A DNA stretch of 64,000 nucleotides from contig NZ_CP133217.1 in the NCBI RefSeq assembly GCF_030930995.1, positions 3,338,001 through 3,402,000 of the forward strand, read 5' to 3'. The notes under the pieces are model-generated. The model ran no database searches. It saw only the letters and a list, made by a program, of their open reading frames with translations, and was not told the DNA's origin. The stretch is from Thiothrix subterranea (GTDB lineage: Bacteria; Pseudomonadota; Gammaproteobacteria; Thiotrichales; Thiotrichaceae). How positions within the stretch are numbered: the first letter of the stretch is position 1; every line of letters starts with the position of its first letter. This document shows positions 46,749 through 60,631 of this stretch, in pieces. The position numbers and the translations under genes are program-made.

Positions 46749-47812
46749 CCCGCATCCTCCGCCAATTCTTGCCGCCGTTGTTTGGAAGGCAGCAAACCCG
46801 CCGGACGCAATAACATCATCAATACCAGCGCAATCCCGAACAACAACATGCGCAAATCTGCGGGATCAATAAACACTTCGCCAAACAGCGCTCGCTGCAA
46901 TTCGCCAGTATAGCGCAAGGCTTCAGGAATCACCGTTACCAGCAACGCGCCTAAAATCACGCCATAAATATTGCCCATTCCCCCCAGCACAATCATGCTC
47001 AGGATCATAATGGATTCCATCAAATTGAAACTTTCTGGGCTAACAAAACCTTGGAAACTCGCAAACAAACCGCCGCTCAAACCGCCAAAGGTTGCACCCA
47101 TGGCAAACGCCAACAGCTTAATGTTACGGGTATTAATACCCGCCGCTGCCGCCGCCATTTCATCTTCACGAATCGCCACCCATGCCCGCCCAATGCGCGA
47201 ATTTTCCAAGCGCATACACACGAATACCACCAAGGCCACAAATACTAAAAACAGGTAGTAATACAAATGGGGCGATGACAGGGTTAAACCCAATATTTCC
47301 TGCTTCTTGCCTAAGGAAAAACCAAACAGGTTCATCGGCTCAATCAGCGTAATCCCTTGCGGGCCATTGGTAATGTTCACAGGTGCGTTCAGGTTATTGA
47401 GAAAAATACGGATAATTTCCCCAAACCCCAAGGTCACAATTGCCAAATAATCACCGCGTAAGCGCAAGGTTGGCGTGCCTAATAACACCCCAAACAAAGC
47501 AGCAATCGCCGCGCCTGCGGGTAAAATCACCCAAAACGGCAAATTCAAACCAAAATGCGGCGACGCCAATAATGCCCAGCAATACGCACCTACCGCGTAG
47601 AATGCCACGTATCCCAAGTCCAATAACCCGGCGTAACCCACCACGATATTCAGCCCCAGTGCCAACATAATGTACAGCAACGCAAAGTCGAGAATCCGTA
47701 ACCACGACTTACCGAGGCTGGCTTCCACCACAAACGGCAACAAAATCAGCCCCAGCAACAACAACACCGCTGTTAGCCATGCTTTGCTTTTCAATAGGTT
47801 AAGCACGTTCAA
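46745..47812 (-). CDS. livM: Branched-chain amino-acid ABC transporter permease LivM
   Basis: This 355-residue permease has about ten membrane helices and the LivM-type core GYAGLLDLGYVAFYAVGAY, EIIRIFLNNLN and GRAWVAIREDEMAAAAAGIN. It forms the membrane channel with LivH. It overlaps both livH (14 bp) and livG. Confidence 0.94.
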   Translation of the reverse strand: MNVLNLLKSKAWLTAVLLLLGLILLPFVVEASLGKSWLRILDFALLYIMLALGLNIVVGYAGLLDLGYVAFYAVGAYCWALLASPHFGLNLPFWVILPAGAAIAALFGVLLGTPTLRLRGDYLAIVTLGFGEIIRIFLNNLNAPVNITNGPQGITLIEPMNLFGFSLGKKQEILGLTLSSPHLYYYLFLVFVALVVFVCMRLENSRIGRAWVAIREDEMAAAAAGINTRNIKLLAFAMGATFGGLSGGLFASFQGFVSPESFNLMESIMILSMIVLGGMGNIYGVILGALLVTVIPEALRYTGELQRALFGEVFIDPADLRMLLFGIALVLMMLLRPAGLLPSKQRRQELAEDAG

Positions 47813-48731
47813 CGCTTTTACTCCCCAGCAACCCTGACGGTTTTAGCGTTAATACCAAGATCAACACCAGAAAAGCGAAAATATCCTGATAGTGACTTCC
47901 CAAGAAACCGCCGGTCAAATCGCCGATGTAACCCGCGCCCAAGGCTTCGAGCACCCCCAGCAACATGCCGCCGAGCATCGCACCGGTAAGATTGCCAATT
48001 CCCCCCAAGACTGCGGCGGAAAAGGCTTTCAAGCCCAATAAAAAGCCCATGTAATAATGGGCTTGTCCGTAATTTGCGCTCACCATGACACCTGCAATGG
48101 CTGCCAGCCCCGCACCAATCACGAACGTCGCCGAAATGACTCGATTGACATTCACGCCCATCAATTGCGCAACGGCGGGTGCTTGTGCTGTGGCCCGCAT
48201 CGCTCGCCCCAAACGGGTACGATTCACCAACGTCACCAGCGCCACCATGATGGTCACGGTTAAAAATAAGATAGCAATTTGCACATCCGTAATGGATGCG
48301 CCCAAAATTTCATGCCGACCTTGCGGTAACAAAGTGGTGGGGAACGCAATGTATTGCTTCCCCCAAATCAGCATCGCCACGTTTTGCAACACAATGGAAA
48401 TACCAATCGCCGTAATCAATGGCGCAAGGCGCGGGGCATGGCGCAGCGGGCGGTAAGCCACCCGCTCAATCGAATACCCCAGCAACATGCACGCCGGAAT
48501 CGCCGCCAGCAGACCGGTGAACACAATCACAATGCCGGGCAAATCGGGTGCGACCCCAAACAATGCCCCGATCACCGTAATGGCGATCATCGACCCCATC
48601 ATGGTGGTTTCCCCGTGGGCGAAGTTGATTAGCTCCAAGATGCCGTAAACCAGCGTGTAGCCCAGCGCAACCAAGGCGTACACACTCCCCAACACCAAAC
48701 CATTCACCATCTGCTGTGCGAAAATATCCAT
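47799..48731 (-). CDS. livH: Branched-chain amino-acid ABC transporter permease LivH
   Basis: This 310-residue permease has about eight helices and segments LVYGILELINFAHGETTMMG, RPLRHAPRLAPLITAIGISI and AAVLGGIGNLTGAMLGG typical of LivH. The ATG at 48731 is fused to the upstream stop (TAATG), so translation is coupled to livK; the frame is open further upstream but that would enter livK. Confidence 0.94.
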   Translation of the reverse strand: MDIFAQQMVNGLVLGSVYALVALGYTLVYGILELINFAHGETTMMGSMIAITVIGALFGVAPDLPGIVIVFTGLLAAIPACMLLGYSIERVAYRPLRHAPRLAPLITAIGISIVLQNVAMLIWGKQYIAFPTTLLPQGRHEILGASITDVQIAILFLTVTIMVALVTLVNRTRLGRAMRATAQAPAVAQLMGVNVNRVISATFVIGAGLAAIAGVMVSANYGQAHYYMGFLLGLKAFSAAVLGGIGNLTGAMLGGMLLGVLEALGAGYIGDLTGGFLGSHYQDIFAFLVLILVLTLKPSGLLGSKSVERA

Positions 48732-49858
48732 TATGGCTGAACCGTTTCCAATGTTTCCCACTTACCGCCCTTCACGGTGTACAACGTGATTGGCCCTGAC
48801 GTCAGGTCGCCCTTGGCATCGAAACCGATTTTGCCCGTAACCCCCTCAAAACTGGTTTTGCCCAATTCTGGCAGGTATTTCGCCGGGTCAGTGGAATTGG
48901 CACGTTGCATTGCATCCACCATCACGTAAGCCGCGTCATACGCATACGGGGCATACAACTGGATTTGCCCGTACTTTTCTTCAAATTTCTTTTTGAAATC
49001 CGCCCCCTTAGGCATTTTTTCAATCGGCAAGCCGGGAATGGAGGCAATCGCACCTTCGGCATCCGCACCCGCCAGTTCAATGAATTTAGGGGTTTGCAAA
49101 CCGTCACCGCCGAGGAACTGTGCTTTCATGCCCAATTGACGCATTTGTTTTGCCATCGGTGCGCCTTGCGGATCCATGCCACCGAAGAACACCACGTCCG
49201 GCGCTTTGCCTTTAATCGAGGTCAAAATCGCGCTGAAATCGGTCGCTTTGTCATTGGTATGTTCAACCGCTACCACTTCTGCACCAGCGGCTTTGGCGGC
49301 CTTTTCAACTTCAGCCGCTAAACCTTGCCCGTAAGCGGTTTGGTCATCGACGATGGCGACTTTCTTGCCCAGTTTTGCCGCATACGCGCCTAAGACTTTG
49401 CCTTGTTGTTCATCGTTAGTCATGACGCGGAAAGCGGTTTTGAACCCTTGCGCGGTGTATTTAATCGCCGTGGCAGAAGGAGAAATTTGTGGGATGTCAT
49501 TATCCGCGTAAACCTTGGAAGCGGGGATGGTTGCACCCGAATTCAAATGCCCGACCACGCCAACAATGCCCTCGTCAATCATGCGCTGCGCCACGATGGT
49601 CGCCGTTTTCGGGTCGGCTTGGTCATCTTCACTCATCACCTCAAAGGTAACGGCTTTACCATCAATCACCGGCTTGGTGGCGTTGATTTCGTCAATTGCC
49701 AAACGCACGCCATTGTCATTGTCTTTACCAATATGGGCTTGTGGCCCGGTTAGCGGAGAAGATTGACCAATTTTAACCGTAACCGCTTCTTCAGCCTGGG
49801 CTGTCATGCTCAAGCCCAGCGCTACAGCAACACTCAATGCCAGCAATGTAGATTTCAT
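48731..49858 (-). CDS. livK: Branched-chain amino-acid binding protein LivK/LivJ
   Basis: This 375-residue periplasmic binding protein has a signal peptide (cleavage after AQA, about residue 22) and the mature start VKIGQSSPLTGPQAHIGKDN. Segments QISPSATAIKYT, GKKVAIVDDQTAYGQGLA and DVVFFGGMDPQGAP are typical of Leu/Ile/Val binding proteins. It has a good AAGGAGA box and heads the livKHMGF operon. Confidence 0.94.
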   Translation of the reverse strand: MKSTLLALSVAVALGLSMTAQAEEAVTVKIGQSSPLTGPQAHIGKDNDNGVRLAIDEINATKPVIDGKAVTFEVMSEDDQADPKTATIVAQRMIDEGIVGVVGHLNSGATIPASKVYADNDIPQISPSATAIKYTAQGFKTAFRVMTNDEQQGKVLGAYAAKLGKKVAIVDDQTAYGQGLAAEVEKAAKAAGAEVVAVEHTNDKATDFSAILTSIKGKAPDVVFFGGMDPQGAPMAKQMRQLGMKAQFLGGDGLQTPKFIELAGADAEGAIASIPGLPIEKMPKGADFKKKFEEKYGQIQLYAPYAYDAAYVMVDAMQRANSTDPAKYLPELGKTSFEGVTGKIGFDAKGDLTSGPITLYTVKGGKWETLETVQP

Positions 49859-49915
49859 CTCGATGTCTCCTTGATCGTTAAAGGTACGTTGGTTCTATTA
49901 TAACGGCTCATCGCA

Positions 49916-50401
49916 TTAATGCCGTTTCATAATGCGTTCTTTTTCACGGCTCCAATCGCGTTCTTTTTCAGTGTCGCGCTTGTCGTGTTGTTGTTTGCCT
50001 TTTGCCAAGCCGATTTCGACTTTGACACGGTTATTTTTCCAATACATTGCCAAGGGTACAACGGTGTAACCTTTGCGGTCGACTGCATTATTGAGCTTGA
50101 TGATTTCGGTATCGTGCAACAACAGTTTGCGGGTACGCAATGAGTCGGGAATGATGTGGGTGGAAGCGGATAATAAGGCACTAATGTGTGCGCCAAATAA
50201 AAACACTTCGCCTTTTTCGAGAATCACGTAACTTTCTTTAAGCTGGATACGCCCTGCCCGCAGGCTTTTCACTTCCCAGCCTTGCAGCACCAAACCCGCC
50301 TCGAAGGTTTGCTCAATGTAATAGTCGTGGCGTGCCTGCCTGTTCACGGCAATGCTTTTGCTGCCGGGGGCACTTTTCTTCTTGGTCGTCGCTTTTGCCA
50401 T
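49916..50401 (-). CDS. smpB: SsrA-binding protein SmpB
   Basis: This 160-residue protein binds tmRNA and carries it to stalled ribosomes. Motifs are [36 protein letters not shown] and the basic tail [12 protein letters not shown]...KERIMKRH that occupies the empty mRNA channel. The frame is open to 50467, but the ATG at 50401 gives the conserved MAKATTKKK start. The ssrA gene is not in the window. Confidence 0.95.
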   Translation of the reverse strand: MAKATTKKKSAPGSKSIAVNRQARHDYYIEQTFEAGLVLQGWEVKSLRAGRIQLKESYVILEKGEVFLFGAHISALLSASTHIIPDSLRTRKLLLHDTEIIKLNNAVDRKGYTVVPLAMYWKNNRVKVEIGLAKGKQQHDKRDTEKERDWSREKERIMKRH

Positions 50402-50497
50402 GAGGGTAATAATCGCCATGCAAGTTAAGGAAACATGAAATGATACGCGGGTTTGCCGTATCATCAAGCGCTTTGTGACAATACTACAGGATTCCCC

Positions 50498-51541
50498 ATG
50501 CGCCCAGCTTCGCTCAGTTCCATTCTCGACAAAGAGTTTCTCGGCACGTTAGAAGGTCATCATACCCCCGTAATGTTGTGGGGGCCGCCGGGTGTAGGCA
50601 AGTCGCAAATTGTGGCACAAGTCGGGGTTCGCCACGGTGCGCCGGTGATTGATGTGCGCTTGTCACAAATGGAACCCAGCGATTTGCGCGGCATTCCTTT
50701 CCGTGACAAGGAACTGGTGGAATGGGCGATTCCCTCCATGCTACCGGATGAAGAACGCCACGGGGCAATGGGCATTTTGTTTCTGGATGAAATCACCTCC
50801 GCCGTGCCAAGTGTATCCGCCGCCGCGTATCAGTTGATTTTAGACCGCCGACTAGGTGATTACCGCGTACCGGATGGCTGGGCAATCTTTGCCGCAGGCA
50901 ATCGCCAAGGCGACCGAGGCGTGACTTACACCATGCCCGCCCCCTTAGCCAACCGCTTTTCACACTTTGAAGTCGATTTGAATCTGGATGACTGGGTAGC
51001 CTGGGCATACAAGCACCACATCGACGAACGCATTATCGGCTTTTTGCGCTTCCGCCCCGAACAATTGTTTAACTTTGACCCGGCACACAATCCGGTCGCC
51101 TTCCCTACCCCGCGTTCGTGGGAATTTGCGCACCGCGCCTTGCAGAAATTTGGCAATTCCCCCAATTTATTGTTGGGAACCTTGCAAGCCTGTGTCGGGC
51201 CAGCGGCGGGGATTGAATTGAAAGCGTTTGTGGATAGCCTTGATCAAATGCCGGATTTGGATGCTATCTTGCGTGGCGAAGATGTGAAAGCGCCCAAAGA
51301 AGTGGATTTGCAATACGCGGTGGCTTCGTCGCTGGTAGGTCGAGCAATTCGGGCAAAAGGTACACCGGAAGCGGCTGAAACTTATGGGCATATTCTCAAT
51401 TACGCCAAGGCATTTCCGTTGAAAGAAATGGGCGTGATGTTGGTGTCGGATATGCTCCGCGCTGTGGGGGATGAGATTTTTGGGATTCCGGCGTTTGCAC
51501 AATGGGCGCAGTCGATTGGCGATATTATGTTGTACGATTGA
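50498..51541 (+). CDS. MoxR-type AAA+ ATPase without an adjacent VWA partner
   Basis: This 347-residue ATPase starts at the ATG at 50498 ([14 protein letters not shown]). Walker A is [12 protein letters not shown], Walker [11 protein letters not shown], and the arginine-finger/sensor region is [29 protein letters not shown] long C-terminal helical lid follows. MoxR/CbbQ-type proteins normally act with a VWA-domain protein, but none adjoins: a bidirectional terminator and acnB follow. The partner must be elsewhere. Confidence 0.85.
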   Translation: MRPASLSSILDKEFLGTLEGHHTPVMLWGPPGVGKSQIVAQVGVRHGAPVIDVRLSQMEPSDLRGIPFRDKELVEWAIPSMLPDEERHGAMGILFLDEITSAVPSVSAAAYQLILDRRLGDYRVPDGWAIFAAGNRQGDRGVTYTMPAPLANRFSHFEVDLNLDDWVAWAYKHHIDERIIGFLRFRPEQLFNFDPAHNPVAFPTPRSWEFAHRALQKFGNSPNLLLGTLQACVGPAAGIELKAFVDSLDQMPDLDAILRGEDVKAPKEVDLQYAVASSLVGRAIRAKGTPEAAETYGHILNYAKAFPLKEMGVMLVSDMLRAVGDEIFGIPAFAQWAQSIGDIMLYD

Positions 51542-51554
51542 ACCATACTGTATA

Positions 51555-51584
51555 AAAAAAGCCCCGACACTGCGGGGCTTTTTT
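51555..51584. terminator. Bidirectional intrinsic terminator between the MoxR-type gene and acnB
   Basis: A GCCCCG / CGGGGC stem with A6 on one side and T6 on the other lies between two convergent gene ends. Confidence 0.92.
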
Positions 51585-51598
51585 ACAGAGAGTGGGTG

Positions 51599-54202
51599 TT
51601 AACCCGCCACTACCGGAATCGGCACAACCTTCTGTGCCGCCTTCTGATAATGCTCCATCTTATCGAAGTTCAAATAACGGTAAATATCACCCGCCATGCT
51701 ATCAATCTTCTTCGCGTATTCCATGTACTCCGCAACCGTTGGCAATTTACCCATGATCGCCGCCACAGAAGCCAGTTCCGCCGAAGCCAAGAACACATCC
51801 GCGCCAGTACCCAAACGGTTCGGGAAATTACGGGTGGAAGTGGACACAGCAGTGGAGTTTTCCGCAATACGCGCCTGATTCCCCATGCACAATGAACAAC
51901 CTGGCATTTCCATCCGCGCACCCGCACGACCGAAGATGTTGTAGTAACCTTCGTCACTCAACTGCGAAGCATCCATCTTCGTCGGTGGCGTAATCCACAT
52001 ACGGGTCGGGATTTGCGCAGTCGTCGCATCCAACAACTTACCCGCCGCACGGAAGTGACCGATATTGGTCATGCACGAACCGATGAAGACTTCATCAATC
52101 TTGCGACCCGCCACTTCAGACAACAAACGTGCATCATCCGGGTCATTCGGCGCACACAGGATAGGCTCTTTGATCGCATCCATATTGATTTCGATCACCG
52201 CAGAATATTCTGCATCCGCATCCGCACGCATCAGGCTTGGGTTCGCCAACCACGCTTCCATGCCCTTAATGCGGCGTTCGATGGTACGCGGATCGCCATA
52301 GCCTTCCACCAACATCCACTTCAACATCACAATGTTAGAACGCAGGTATTCCGCAACCGATGCTTCCGACAACGCAACCGTACAGCCAGCCGCCGAACGT
52401 TCCGCTGACGCATCCGACAATTCAAACGCTTGCTCGACGGTCAGGTGATCCAACCCTTCGATTTCCAGCACCGTGCCGTTGAACACGTTCTTCTTGCCCT
52501 TCTTTTCCACCGTCAGCAAGCCTTCCTTGATCGCTTGGTGTGGAATGGCATGAACGAGGTCACGCAGCGTGATACCCGGTTGCATTGTGCCAGTGAAACG
52601 TACCAGCACCGATTCCGGCATATCCAACGGCATAACGCCCGTCGCCGCTGCAAACGCCACCAAACCCGAACCCGCAGGGAAGGAAATCCCAATCGGGAAA
52701 CGGGTATGCGAGTCACCGCCAGTACCCACGGTATCCGGCAACAACATGCGGTTCAACCAGGAGTGGATAACACCATCACCCGGGCGCAACGAAACACCGC
52801 CACGGGTCATGATAAAATCTGGCAGCGTGTGGTGCGTTACCACGTCAACCGGCTTAGGATAAGCCGCCGTATGGCAGAAAGACTGCATCACCAAATCCGC
52901 CGAGAAGCCCAAGCAAGCCAAATCCTTCAGCTCGTCACGGGTCATCGGGCCGGTGGTATCTTGTGAACCTACCGTGGTCATTTTCGGTTCGCAGTACATG
53001 CCGGGGCGTACACCCGTCATGCCGCAAGCCTTACCGACCATTTTTTGCGCCAGCGTAAAACCTTTACCCGTGTCAGCAGGCTGCTCAGGCGTGCGGAACA
53101 AATCAACCGGCGGCAAACCCAGTGATTCACGCGCTTTCGCCGTCAAACCACGCCCAATGATCAAGTTGATACGACCACCTGCACGGGCTTCATCCAACAA
53201 TACTTGAGTTTTCAAGCTGAAGGTGGAAATAACTTCATCCGTACCGTGACGCTTGGCAACGCCTTCGTAGGGGTAAACATCAACCACGTCGCCCATGTTC
53301 ATTTGGGCAACATCCATTTCAATCGGCAGCGACCCAGAATCTTCCATTGTATTGAAGAAAATCGGCGCAATTTTGCTACCAAAGCAGTAGCCGCCCACAC
53401 GCTTGTTCGGAATCCCCGGCATATCATCGCCGAAGAACCACAGCACAGAGTTAGTGGCAGACTTACGTGAAGAGCCTGTACCTACCACGTCACCAACGTA
53501 AGCAACCGGGAAGCCTTTCGCTTTCACCGCTTCGATTTGCTTCAAGGGGCCGACGCTGCCTTGCACTTCCGGCTCGATACCGTCACGCGCCATTTTCAGC
53601 ATCGCGTTAGCATGGAGTGGGATGTCAGGGCGTGACCAAGCATCCGGTGCAGGTGACAAATCGTCAGTATTGGTTTCGCCGGGAACTTTGAAAACGGTAA
53701 CGGTGATTTTCTCAGCCACTTCAGGCTTGGAAGTGAACCACTCGCCCGCCGCCCACGATGCCATGACTTGCTGAGCGGCTGCATTGCCTGCTTTCGCTTT
53801 GGCTTCTACATCATGGAATGCATCAAACATCAGCAGCGTGTGTGACAAGGCTTTCGCCGCCGCCTCAGCCGTTGCAGGCACATCCAACGCCGCAATCAAC
53901 GGTTGCACGTTGTAACCACCCAACATCATGCCGAGAACTTCAACCGCACGCACCGGGCTAATCAATGCACAAGCCGTTTCACCCGTGACGATGGCAGCAA
54001 GGAAAGCGGCTTTCACATAAGCGGCTTCGTCGACACCCGCCGGAACACGGTTTTCCAGCAAATCAACCAGAAATGCCTCTTCACCCGCCGGAGGGTTTTT
54101 CAGTAATTCAACCAGTGCAGCCGTTTGCGCCGCATCCAATGGCTTAGGTGGAATGCCTTGGGCAGCGCGTTCGGCAACGTGGGTACGGTATTCTTGCAAC
54201 AT
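51599..54202 (-). CDS. acnB: Aconitate hydratase B
   Basis: This 867-residue bacterial-type aconitase has an N-terminal HEAT-like domain ([19 protein letters not shown]) absent from AcnA. Iron-sulfur ligand regions are [25 protein letters not shown] and [11 protein letters not shown]. It isomerises citrate to isocitrate. It is last in the sucB-lpd-sucC-sucD-gltA-acnB gene series, 29 bp after gltA, behind a GAGG box, and ends at a bidirectional terminator. Confidence 0.97.
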   Translation of the reverse strand: MLQEYRTHVAERAAQGIPPKPLDAAQTAALVELLKNPPAGEEAFLVDLLENRVPAGVDEAAYVKAAFLAAIVTGETACALISPVRAVEVLGMMLGGYNVQPLIAALDVPATAEAAAKALSHTLLMFDAFHDVEAKAKAGNAAAQQVMASWAAGEWFTSKPEVAEKITVTVFKVPGETNTDDLSPAPDAWSRPDIPLHANAMLKMARDGIEPEVQGSVGPLKQIEAVKAKGFPVAYVGDVVGTGSSRKSATNSVLWFFGDDMPGIPNKRVGGYCFGSKIAPIFFNTMEDSGSLPIEMDVAQMNMGDVVDVYPYEGVAKRHGTDEVISTFSLKTQVLLDEARAGGRINLIIGRGLTAKARESLGLPPVDLFRTPEQPADTGKGFTLAQKMVGKACGMTGVRPGMYCEPKMTTVGSQDTTGPMTRDELKDLACLGFSADLVMQSFCHTAAYPKPVDVVTHHTLPDFIMTRGGVSLRPGDGVIHSWLNRMLLPDTVGTGGDSHTRFPIGISFPAGSGLVAFAAATGVMPLDMPESVLVRFTGTMQPGITLRDLVHAIPHQAIKEGLLTVEKKGKKNVFNGTVLEIEGLDHLTVEQAFELSDASAERSAAGCTVALSEASVAEYLRSNIVMLKWMLVEGYGDPRTIERRIKGMEAWLANPSLMRADADAEYSAVIEINMDAIKEPILCAPNDPDDARLLSEVAGRKIDEVFIGSCMTNIGHFRAAGKLLDATTAQIPTRMWITPPTKMDASQLSDEGYYNIFGRAGARMEMPGCSLCMGNQARIAENSTAVSTSTRNFPNRLGTGADVFLASAELASVAAIMGKLPTVAEYMEYAKKIDSMAGDIYRYLNFDKMEHYQKAAQKVVPIPVVAG

Positions 54203-54231
54203 TCTTTATCGACTCCTCAAAACAACAAAAC

Positions 54232-55533
54232 TTAACGCTTATCCAGTGACACGTAATCACGACGCTCAGCGCCCATGTACAACTGGCGTGGACGACCGAT
54301 ACGTGACTCCTCATCACCCATCATTTCATTCCACTGTGAAATCCAGCCAATGGTACGTGCCAGCGCGAACATGACCGTAAACATACTGACCGGAATGCCC
54401 ATGCTCAGGAAGATGACACCGGAATAGAAATCCACATTCGGGTACAAATTCCGTGACTGGAAATAATCGTCATTCAACGCCACTTGTTCCAGTTCACGCG
54501 CAATGTCGAACAGCTTCTGGTTGGGGTTGCCCGGTGGCAAACGATCCAAAATCTGGTTCGCCAGCGTGCGGATAATTTTGGCGCGTGGGTCATAGTTTTT
54601 GTAAACACGATGCCCAAAGCCCATCAAACGGAAACGGTCGTTCTTGTCTTTGGCGCGTGCAATCCAATGCGACAACGGCTGACCCGACTTCTCGATTTCA
54701 CGCAACATGGTGATTACCGCTTCGTTCGCGCCACCGTGTGCAGGTCCCCACAACGAAGCAATCCCCGCTGAAACCGCAGCAAACGGGTTAGCTTCCGAAG
54801 AGCCAGCCAAACGCACCGTGGAAGTAGACGCATTCTGTTCATGATCCGCGTGCAGAATCATGATCACATCCAACGCCCGTGCCATAAGCGGATCAGGCTC
54901 GTAATCCTCAGTGGGTACAGAGAACAGCAAATGCAGGAAATTTTCCGCGTATTTCAACTTGTTACGCGGATAGTTAAACGGCAAACCCATCGAATAGCGG
55001 TAGCTCCACGCAGCGATGGTCGGCATTTTCGCAATCAAACGGTGCGCCGAACGCTTGCGCTGGTCTTGATCATGAATATTCAAATCATCGTGATAAAACG
55101 CTGACAATGCCCCAACCACACCCACCATCGTCGCCATTGGATGCGCATCACGGCGGAAACCACGGTAGAAACCTTGCACCTGATCGTGCAGTAAGGTGTG
55201 ACGGGTAATGATGTGCTCGAAATCTGCCATTTCCGTCATGGTAGGCAAATTACCATTCAAAAGCAGGTAGCACACTTCCAAAAAGGTGCTGCTTTCTGCT
55301 AATTGCTCTATCGGGTAGCCGCGATAGAGCAACGTGCCCTCATCCCCATCCAAATAGGTAATCTGGCTGGAGCAACTGGCTGTTGACATGAAACCTGGGT
55401 CATACGTGAAATAACCCAGTTCCTTATGCAGCTTGCGGATGTCGATGCACTTTGGCCCCACAGAGGGATGCAATACATCCAACTCAATTTGTTTACCAGT
55501 GGCATTATCCGTCAGCGTAACGGTCTGTTTGGT
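54232..55533 (-). CDS. gltA: Citrate synthase
   Basis: This 433-residue type II (Gram-negative) citrate synthase has the catalytic region [33 protein letters not shown] and [13 protein letters not shown]. The ATG at 55533 has a GGAG box; the frame opens a little earlier at 55554. The enzyme condenses acetyl-CoA and oxaloacetate. It lies between sucD and acnB in the TCA series. Confidence 0.96.
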   Translation of the reverse strand, partial: TKQTVTLTDNATGKQIELDVLHPSVGPKCIDIRKLHKELGYFTYDPGFMSTASCSSQITYLDGDEGTLLYRGYPIEQLAESSTFLEVCYLLLNGNLPTMTEMADFEHIITRHTLLHDQVQGFYRGFRRDAHPMATMVGVVGALSAFYHDDLNIHDQDQRKRSAHRLIAKMPTIAAWSYRYSMGLPFNYPRNKLKYAENFLHLLFSVPTEDYEPDPLMARALDVIMILHADHEQNASTSTVRLAGSSEANPFAAVSAGIASLWGPAHGGANEAVITMLREIEKSGQPLSHWIARAKDKNDRFRLMGFGHRVYKNYDPRAKIIRTLANQILDRLPPGNPNQKLFDIARELEQVALNDDYFQSRNLYPNVDFYSGVIFLSMGIPVSMFTVMFALARTIGWISQWNEMMGDEESRIGRPRQLYMGAERRDYVSLDKR

Positions 55534-55573
55534 CATGAGGGCACTCCAAAGCAAAAATCAATAAGAAGAAGTT

Positions 55574-56449
55574 TTATCCCTTGAGGGCAGCGAAGGCAGC
55601 AGCAACACCCTTTCCCAGCTCGGCTGGAGACTGGACAGTATACACGCCCGCCTGTTGCAGTGCAGCATACTTTTCCTGCGCAGTACCTTTCCCGCCTGCA
55701 ATAATCGCACCAGCATGACCCATGCGCTTACCCTTGGGTGCGGTAACGCCTGCAATATAGGACACCACTGGCTTGGTTACATGCGCTTTAATGAATTCCG
55801 CCGCTTCTTCTTCCGCTGAACCGCCGATTTCGCCACACATCAAAATGACTTCGGTTTGTGGGTCAGCTTGGAACAAGGTCAGTGCGTCAATGAAGCTTGT
55901 GCCCGGAATCGGGTCGCCACCAATACCGATACAGGTGCTTTGCCCCCATTCGTTGGTTTGCTTGACCGCTTCGTAAGTCAGCGTGCCGGAACGTGACACG
56001 ATACCGACACTGCCCGGTTTATGGATGTGACCCGGCATAATGCCGATTTTGCATTCGCCCGGTGTAATGATACCGGGGCAGTTGGGGCCAATCAGACGCA
56101 CGCCAAGGCTATCCACCACCACTTTCGCATCCAGCATATCCAGTGCCGGAATGCCTTCGGTAATGCACACAATCAGCTTGATACCGGCATAGGCCGCTTC
56201 AATAATGGAATCTTTGCAGAATGCTGCCGGAACGTAGATCACACTAGCATCCGCGCCTGTCGCTTCCACCGCTTCGCGCACGGTATTGAATACGGGCAAG
56301 CCTAAATGCGTGGTGCCACCTTTACCCGGTGTAATTCCGCCGACCATTTTCGTGCCGTAAGCAATCGCTTGTTCGGAATGGAAAGTTCCTTGCTTGCCGG
56401 TGAAACCTTGGCAGATGACTTTGGTGTCTTTGTTGATTAATACGCTCAT
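55574..56449 (-). CDS. sucD: Succinyl-CoA synthetase alpha subunit
   Basis: This 291-residue subunit has the CoA-binding N-terminus [46 protein letters not shown] and the phospho-His motif GHAGAII. It overlaps sucC by 4 bp, as usual for this heterotetramer. Confidence 0.97.
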   Translation of the reverse strand: MSVLINKDTKVICQGFTGKQGTFHSEQAIAYGTKMVGGITPGKGGTTHLGLPVFNTVREAVEATGADASVIYVPAAFCKDSIIEAAYAGIKLIVCITEGIPALDMLDAKVVVDSLGVRLIGPNCPGIITPGECKIGIMPGHIHKPGSVGIVSRSGTLTYEAVKQTNEWGQSTCIGIGGDPIPGTSFIDALTLFQADPQTEVILMCGEIGGSAEEEAAEFIKAHVTKPVVSYIAGVTAPKGKRMGHAGAIIAGGKGTAQEKYAALQQAGVYTVQSPAELGKGVAAAFAALKG

Positions 56450-57615
56450 GCGGCATCTCCTACGGCAGCAACGATTTTCAGGGCAGCATCGCCAAGATCG
56501 CTTGCAGCAATCACAGCCAAGCCGCTATTAGTCAGCAATTCAGCACCTTTTTCGGCATTATTGCCTTCCAAACGCACTACAACAGGGACAGAAACGTTAA
56601 CTTCTTGCACCGCTTTGATAATCCCTTCGGCAATCAAATCGCAACGCACAATGCCACCGAAGATATTAATCAGAATGCCTTTAACCGCAGCGTCGGACAG
56701 AATGATCTTGAAAGCCGCCGCTACCCGTTCAGCCGTTGCGCCACCGCCCACGTCGAGGAAGTTGGCCGGTTGACCGCCGGACAGTTTGATAATGTCCATC
56801 GTCGCCATTGCCAAGCCTGCGCCGTTGACCATGCAACCGATATTGCCTTCGAGCGCGACGTAGTTCAATTCCCACTCGTCCGCTTCCAGTTCACGGGCAT
56901 CTTCTTGGGATTTGTCACGCATCGCTACCAGTTCAGGCTGGCGGTAGAGCGCGTTGCTGTCTACATTCACTTTGCCATCCAAACACAGCAAGTTGCCTTC
57001 AGCCGTCACAACCAGTGGGTTGATTTCGACCAGAGACAGATCCTTTTCCTTGAACATTTTGCCCAAGCCGACCAGCAGTTTGGTGAATTGTGCAATCTGT
57101 GCGCCTTGCAAACCTAAGCCGAACGCCAATTCACGCCCTTGGTAAGGCATTACACCGACCAGTGGATCAACCTGCACTTTGAGGATTTTTTCCGGGGTTT
57201 CGTGCGCAACCTTCTCGATTTCCATGCCGCCTTCGGTGGAAGCCATAATCACGATGCGGCGGCTGGAACGATCCAGCACTGCGCCGAGGTACAGTTCGCG
57301 GGCAATATTGCAGGTTTCTTCCACCAGAATGGTGTTAACGGGTTGACCGTGTTTGTCGGTCTGGTAAGTGACCAGATTCGTACCCAACAAGCTGGCTGCA
57401 AAGGTGGCTGCATCAGCCGGAGTCTTAACCAGTTTCACGCCACCGGCTTTGCCGCGTCCACCCGCGTGGACTTGCGCCTTAACCACTACTGTCGCCGTGC
57501 TTAAAGAAGCCGCTGCGGCTTCGGCTTCCGCCGCTGTGGAGGCGATTTTGCCAGTGGGTACAGGCATACTGTATTGGCTAAAAACCGCTTTGGCCTGATA
57601 TTCGTGTAAATTCAT
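56446..57615 (-). CDS. sucC: Succinyl-CoA synthetase beta subunit
   Basis: This 389-residue ATP-grasp subunit starts [12 protein letters not shown] and has [22 protein letters not shown] and the C-terminal [16 protein letters not shown]. With SucD it makes succinate and a nucleoside triphosphate. It begins about 110 bp after lpd, in a spacer holding a strong hairpin, so its expression may partly be set independently. Confidence 0.97.
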   Translation of the reverse strand: MNLHEYQAKAVFSQYSMPVPTGKIASTAAEAEAAAASLSTATVVVKAQVHAGGRGKAGGVKLVKTPADAATFAASLLGTNLVTYQTDKHGQPVNTILVEETCNIARELYLGAVLDRSSRRIVIMASTEGGMEIEKVAHETPEKILKVQVDPLVGVMPYQGRELAFGLGLQGAQIAQFTKLLVGLGKMFKEKDLSLVEINPLVVTAEGNLLCLDGKVNVDSNALYRQPELVAMRDKSQEDARELEADEWELNYVALEGNIGCMVNGAGLAMATMDIIKLSGGQPANFLDVGGGATAERVAAAFKIILSDAAVKGILINIFGGIVRCDLIAEGIIKAVQEVNVSVPVVVRLEGNNAEKGAELLTNSGLAVIAASDLGDAALKIVAAVGDAA

Positions 57616-57667
57616 CCTCAGTTTTCCTTTGGTAGTTCACCGCGAAAACGCGGGTTATAATCGTACA

Positions 57668-57703
57668 AACGCCACGTATCTGCGTGCAGCAGACCGTGGC
57701 GTT
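57668..57703. other. Intercistronic hairpin between lpd and sucC
   Basis: AACGCCACG (57668-57676) pairs CGTGGCGTT (57695-57703), and inside TCTGC (57679-57683) pairs GCAGA (57689-57693). It is strong but lacks a long T-run, so partial termination or mRNA stabilisation within the operon is more likely than full termination. Confidence 0.6.
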
Positions 57704-57728
57704 AAAGCGTAGGGGTTAACGGTGTGGC

Positions 57729-60387
<2,659 letters not shown>

Positions 60388-60455
60388 CTGCACACATCCT
60401 TTTTGGTAGGTATCGAATAGCATTTCTGGAATGCTTTTTTACTAATCTTGTGAAT

Positions 60456-60463
60456 TGTCGACA
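60456..60463. promoter_or_regulatory. TGTCGACA operator at the sucB promoter -10/start site
   Basis: The context is AATTGTCGACATTA. It touches the last base of the -10 box (60463-60468) and covers the expected transcription start, an ideal position for repression. Confidence 0.65.
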
Positions 60464-60491
60464 TTATAGGGTTTTTTATGCACAAGGTCAA
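60463..60491 (-). promoter_or_regulatory. Sigma70 promoter of the sucB operon
   Basis: On the minus strand TTGACC (60486-60491) and TATAAT (60463-60468) are separated by exactly 17 bp. The expected start is near 60456, giving a leader of about 70 nt before the sucB ATG. Confidence 0.75.
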
Positions 60492-60507
60492 CAAAAAACC
60501 TTCATAT

Positions 60508-60515
60508 TGTCGACA
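60508..60515. promoter_or_regulatory. TGTCGACA operator, middle copy upstream of sucB
   Basis: The context is ATATTGTCGACATAT. Its centre is 52 bp from the promoter copy, about five helical turns, upstream of the -35 box. Confidence 0.6.
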
Positions 60516-60569
60516 TATTCCTTATGTTTGCGCTAAAAACGCTGTCATACAATAACATAAATACAACAT

Positions 60570-60577
60570 TGTCGACA
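60570..60577. promoter_or_regulatory. TGTCGACA operator, distal copy upstream of sucB
   Basis: The context is ACATTGTCGACACC. Its centre is 62 bp from the middle copy, about six turns, and it lies just beyond the pnp terminator. Confidence 0.6.
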
Positions 60578-60585
60578 CCAAAAAC

Positions 60586-60607
60586 AAAAGACCCCGCAGG
60601 GTCTTTT
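60586..60607 (-). terminator. Intrinsic terminator after pnp
   Basis: On the minus strand AAAAGACCC and GGGTCTTTT form a 9-bp stem with a 4-nt loop, followed by a T-rich stretch. It insulates pnp from sucB. Confidence 0.9.
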
Positions 60608-60631
60608 GCTAACATCGGAAGAGGGGAAAAC

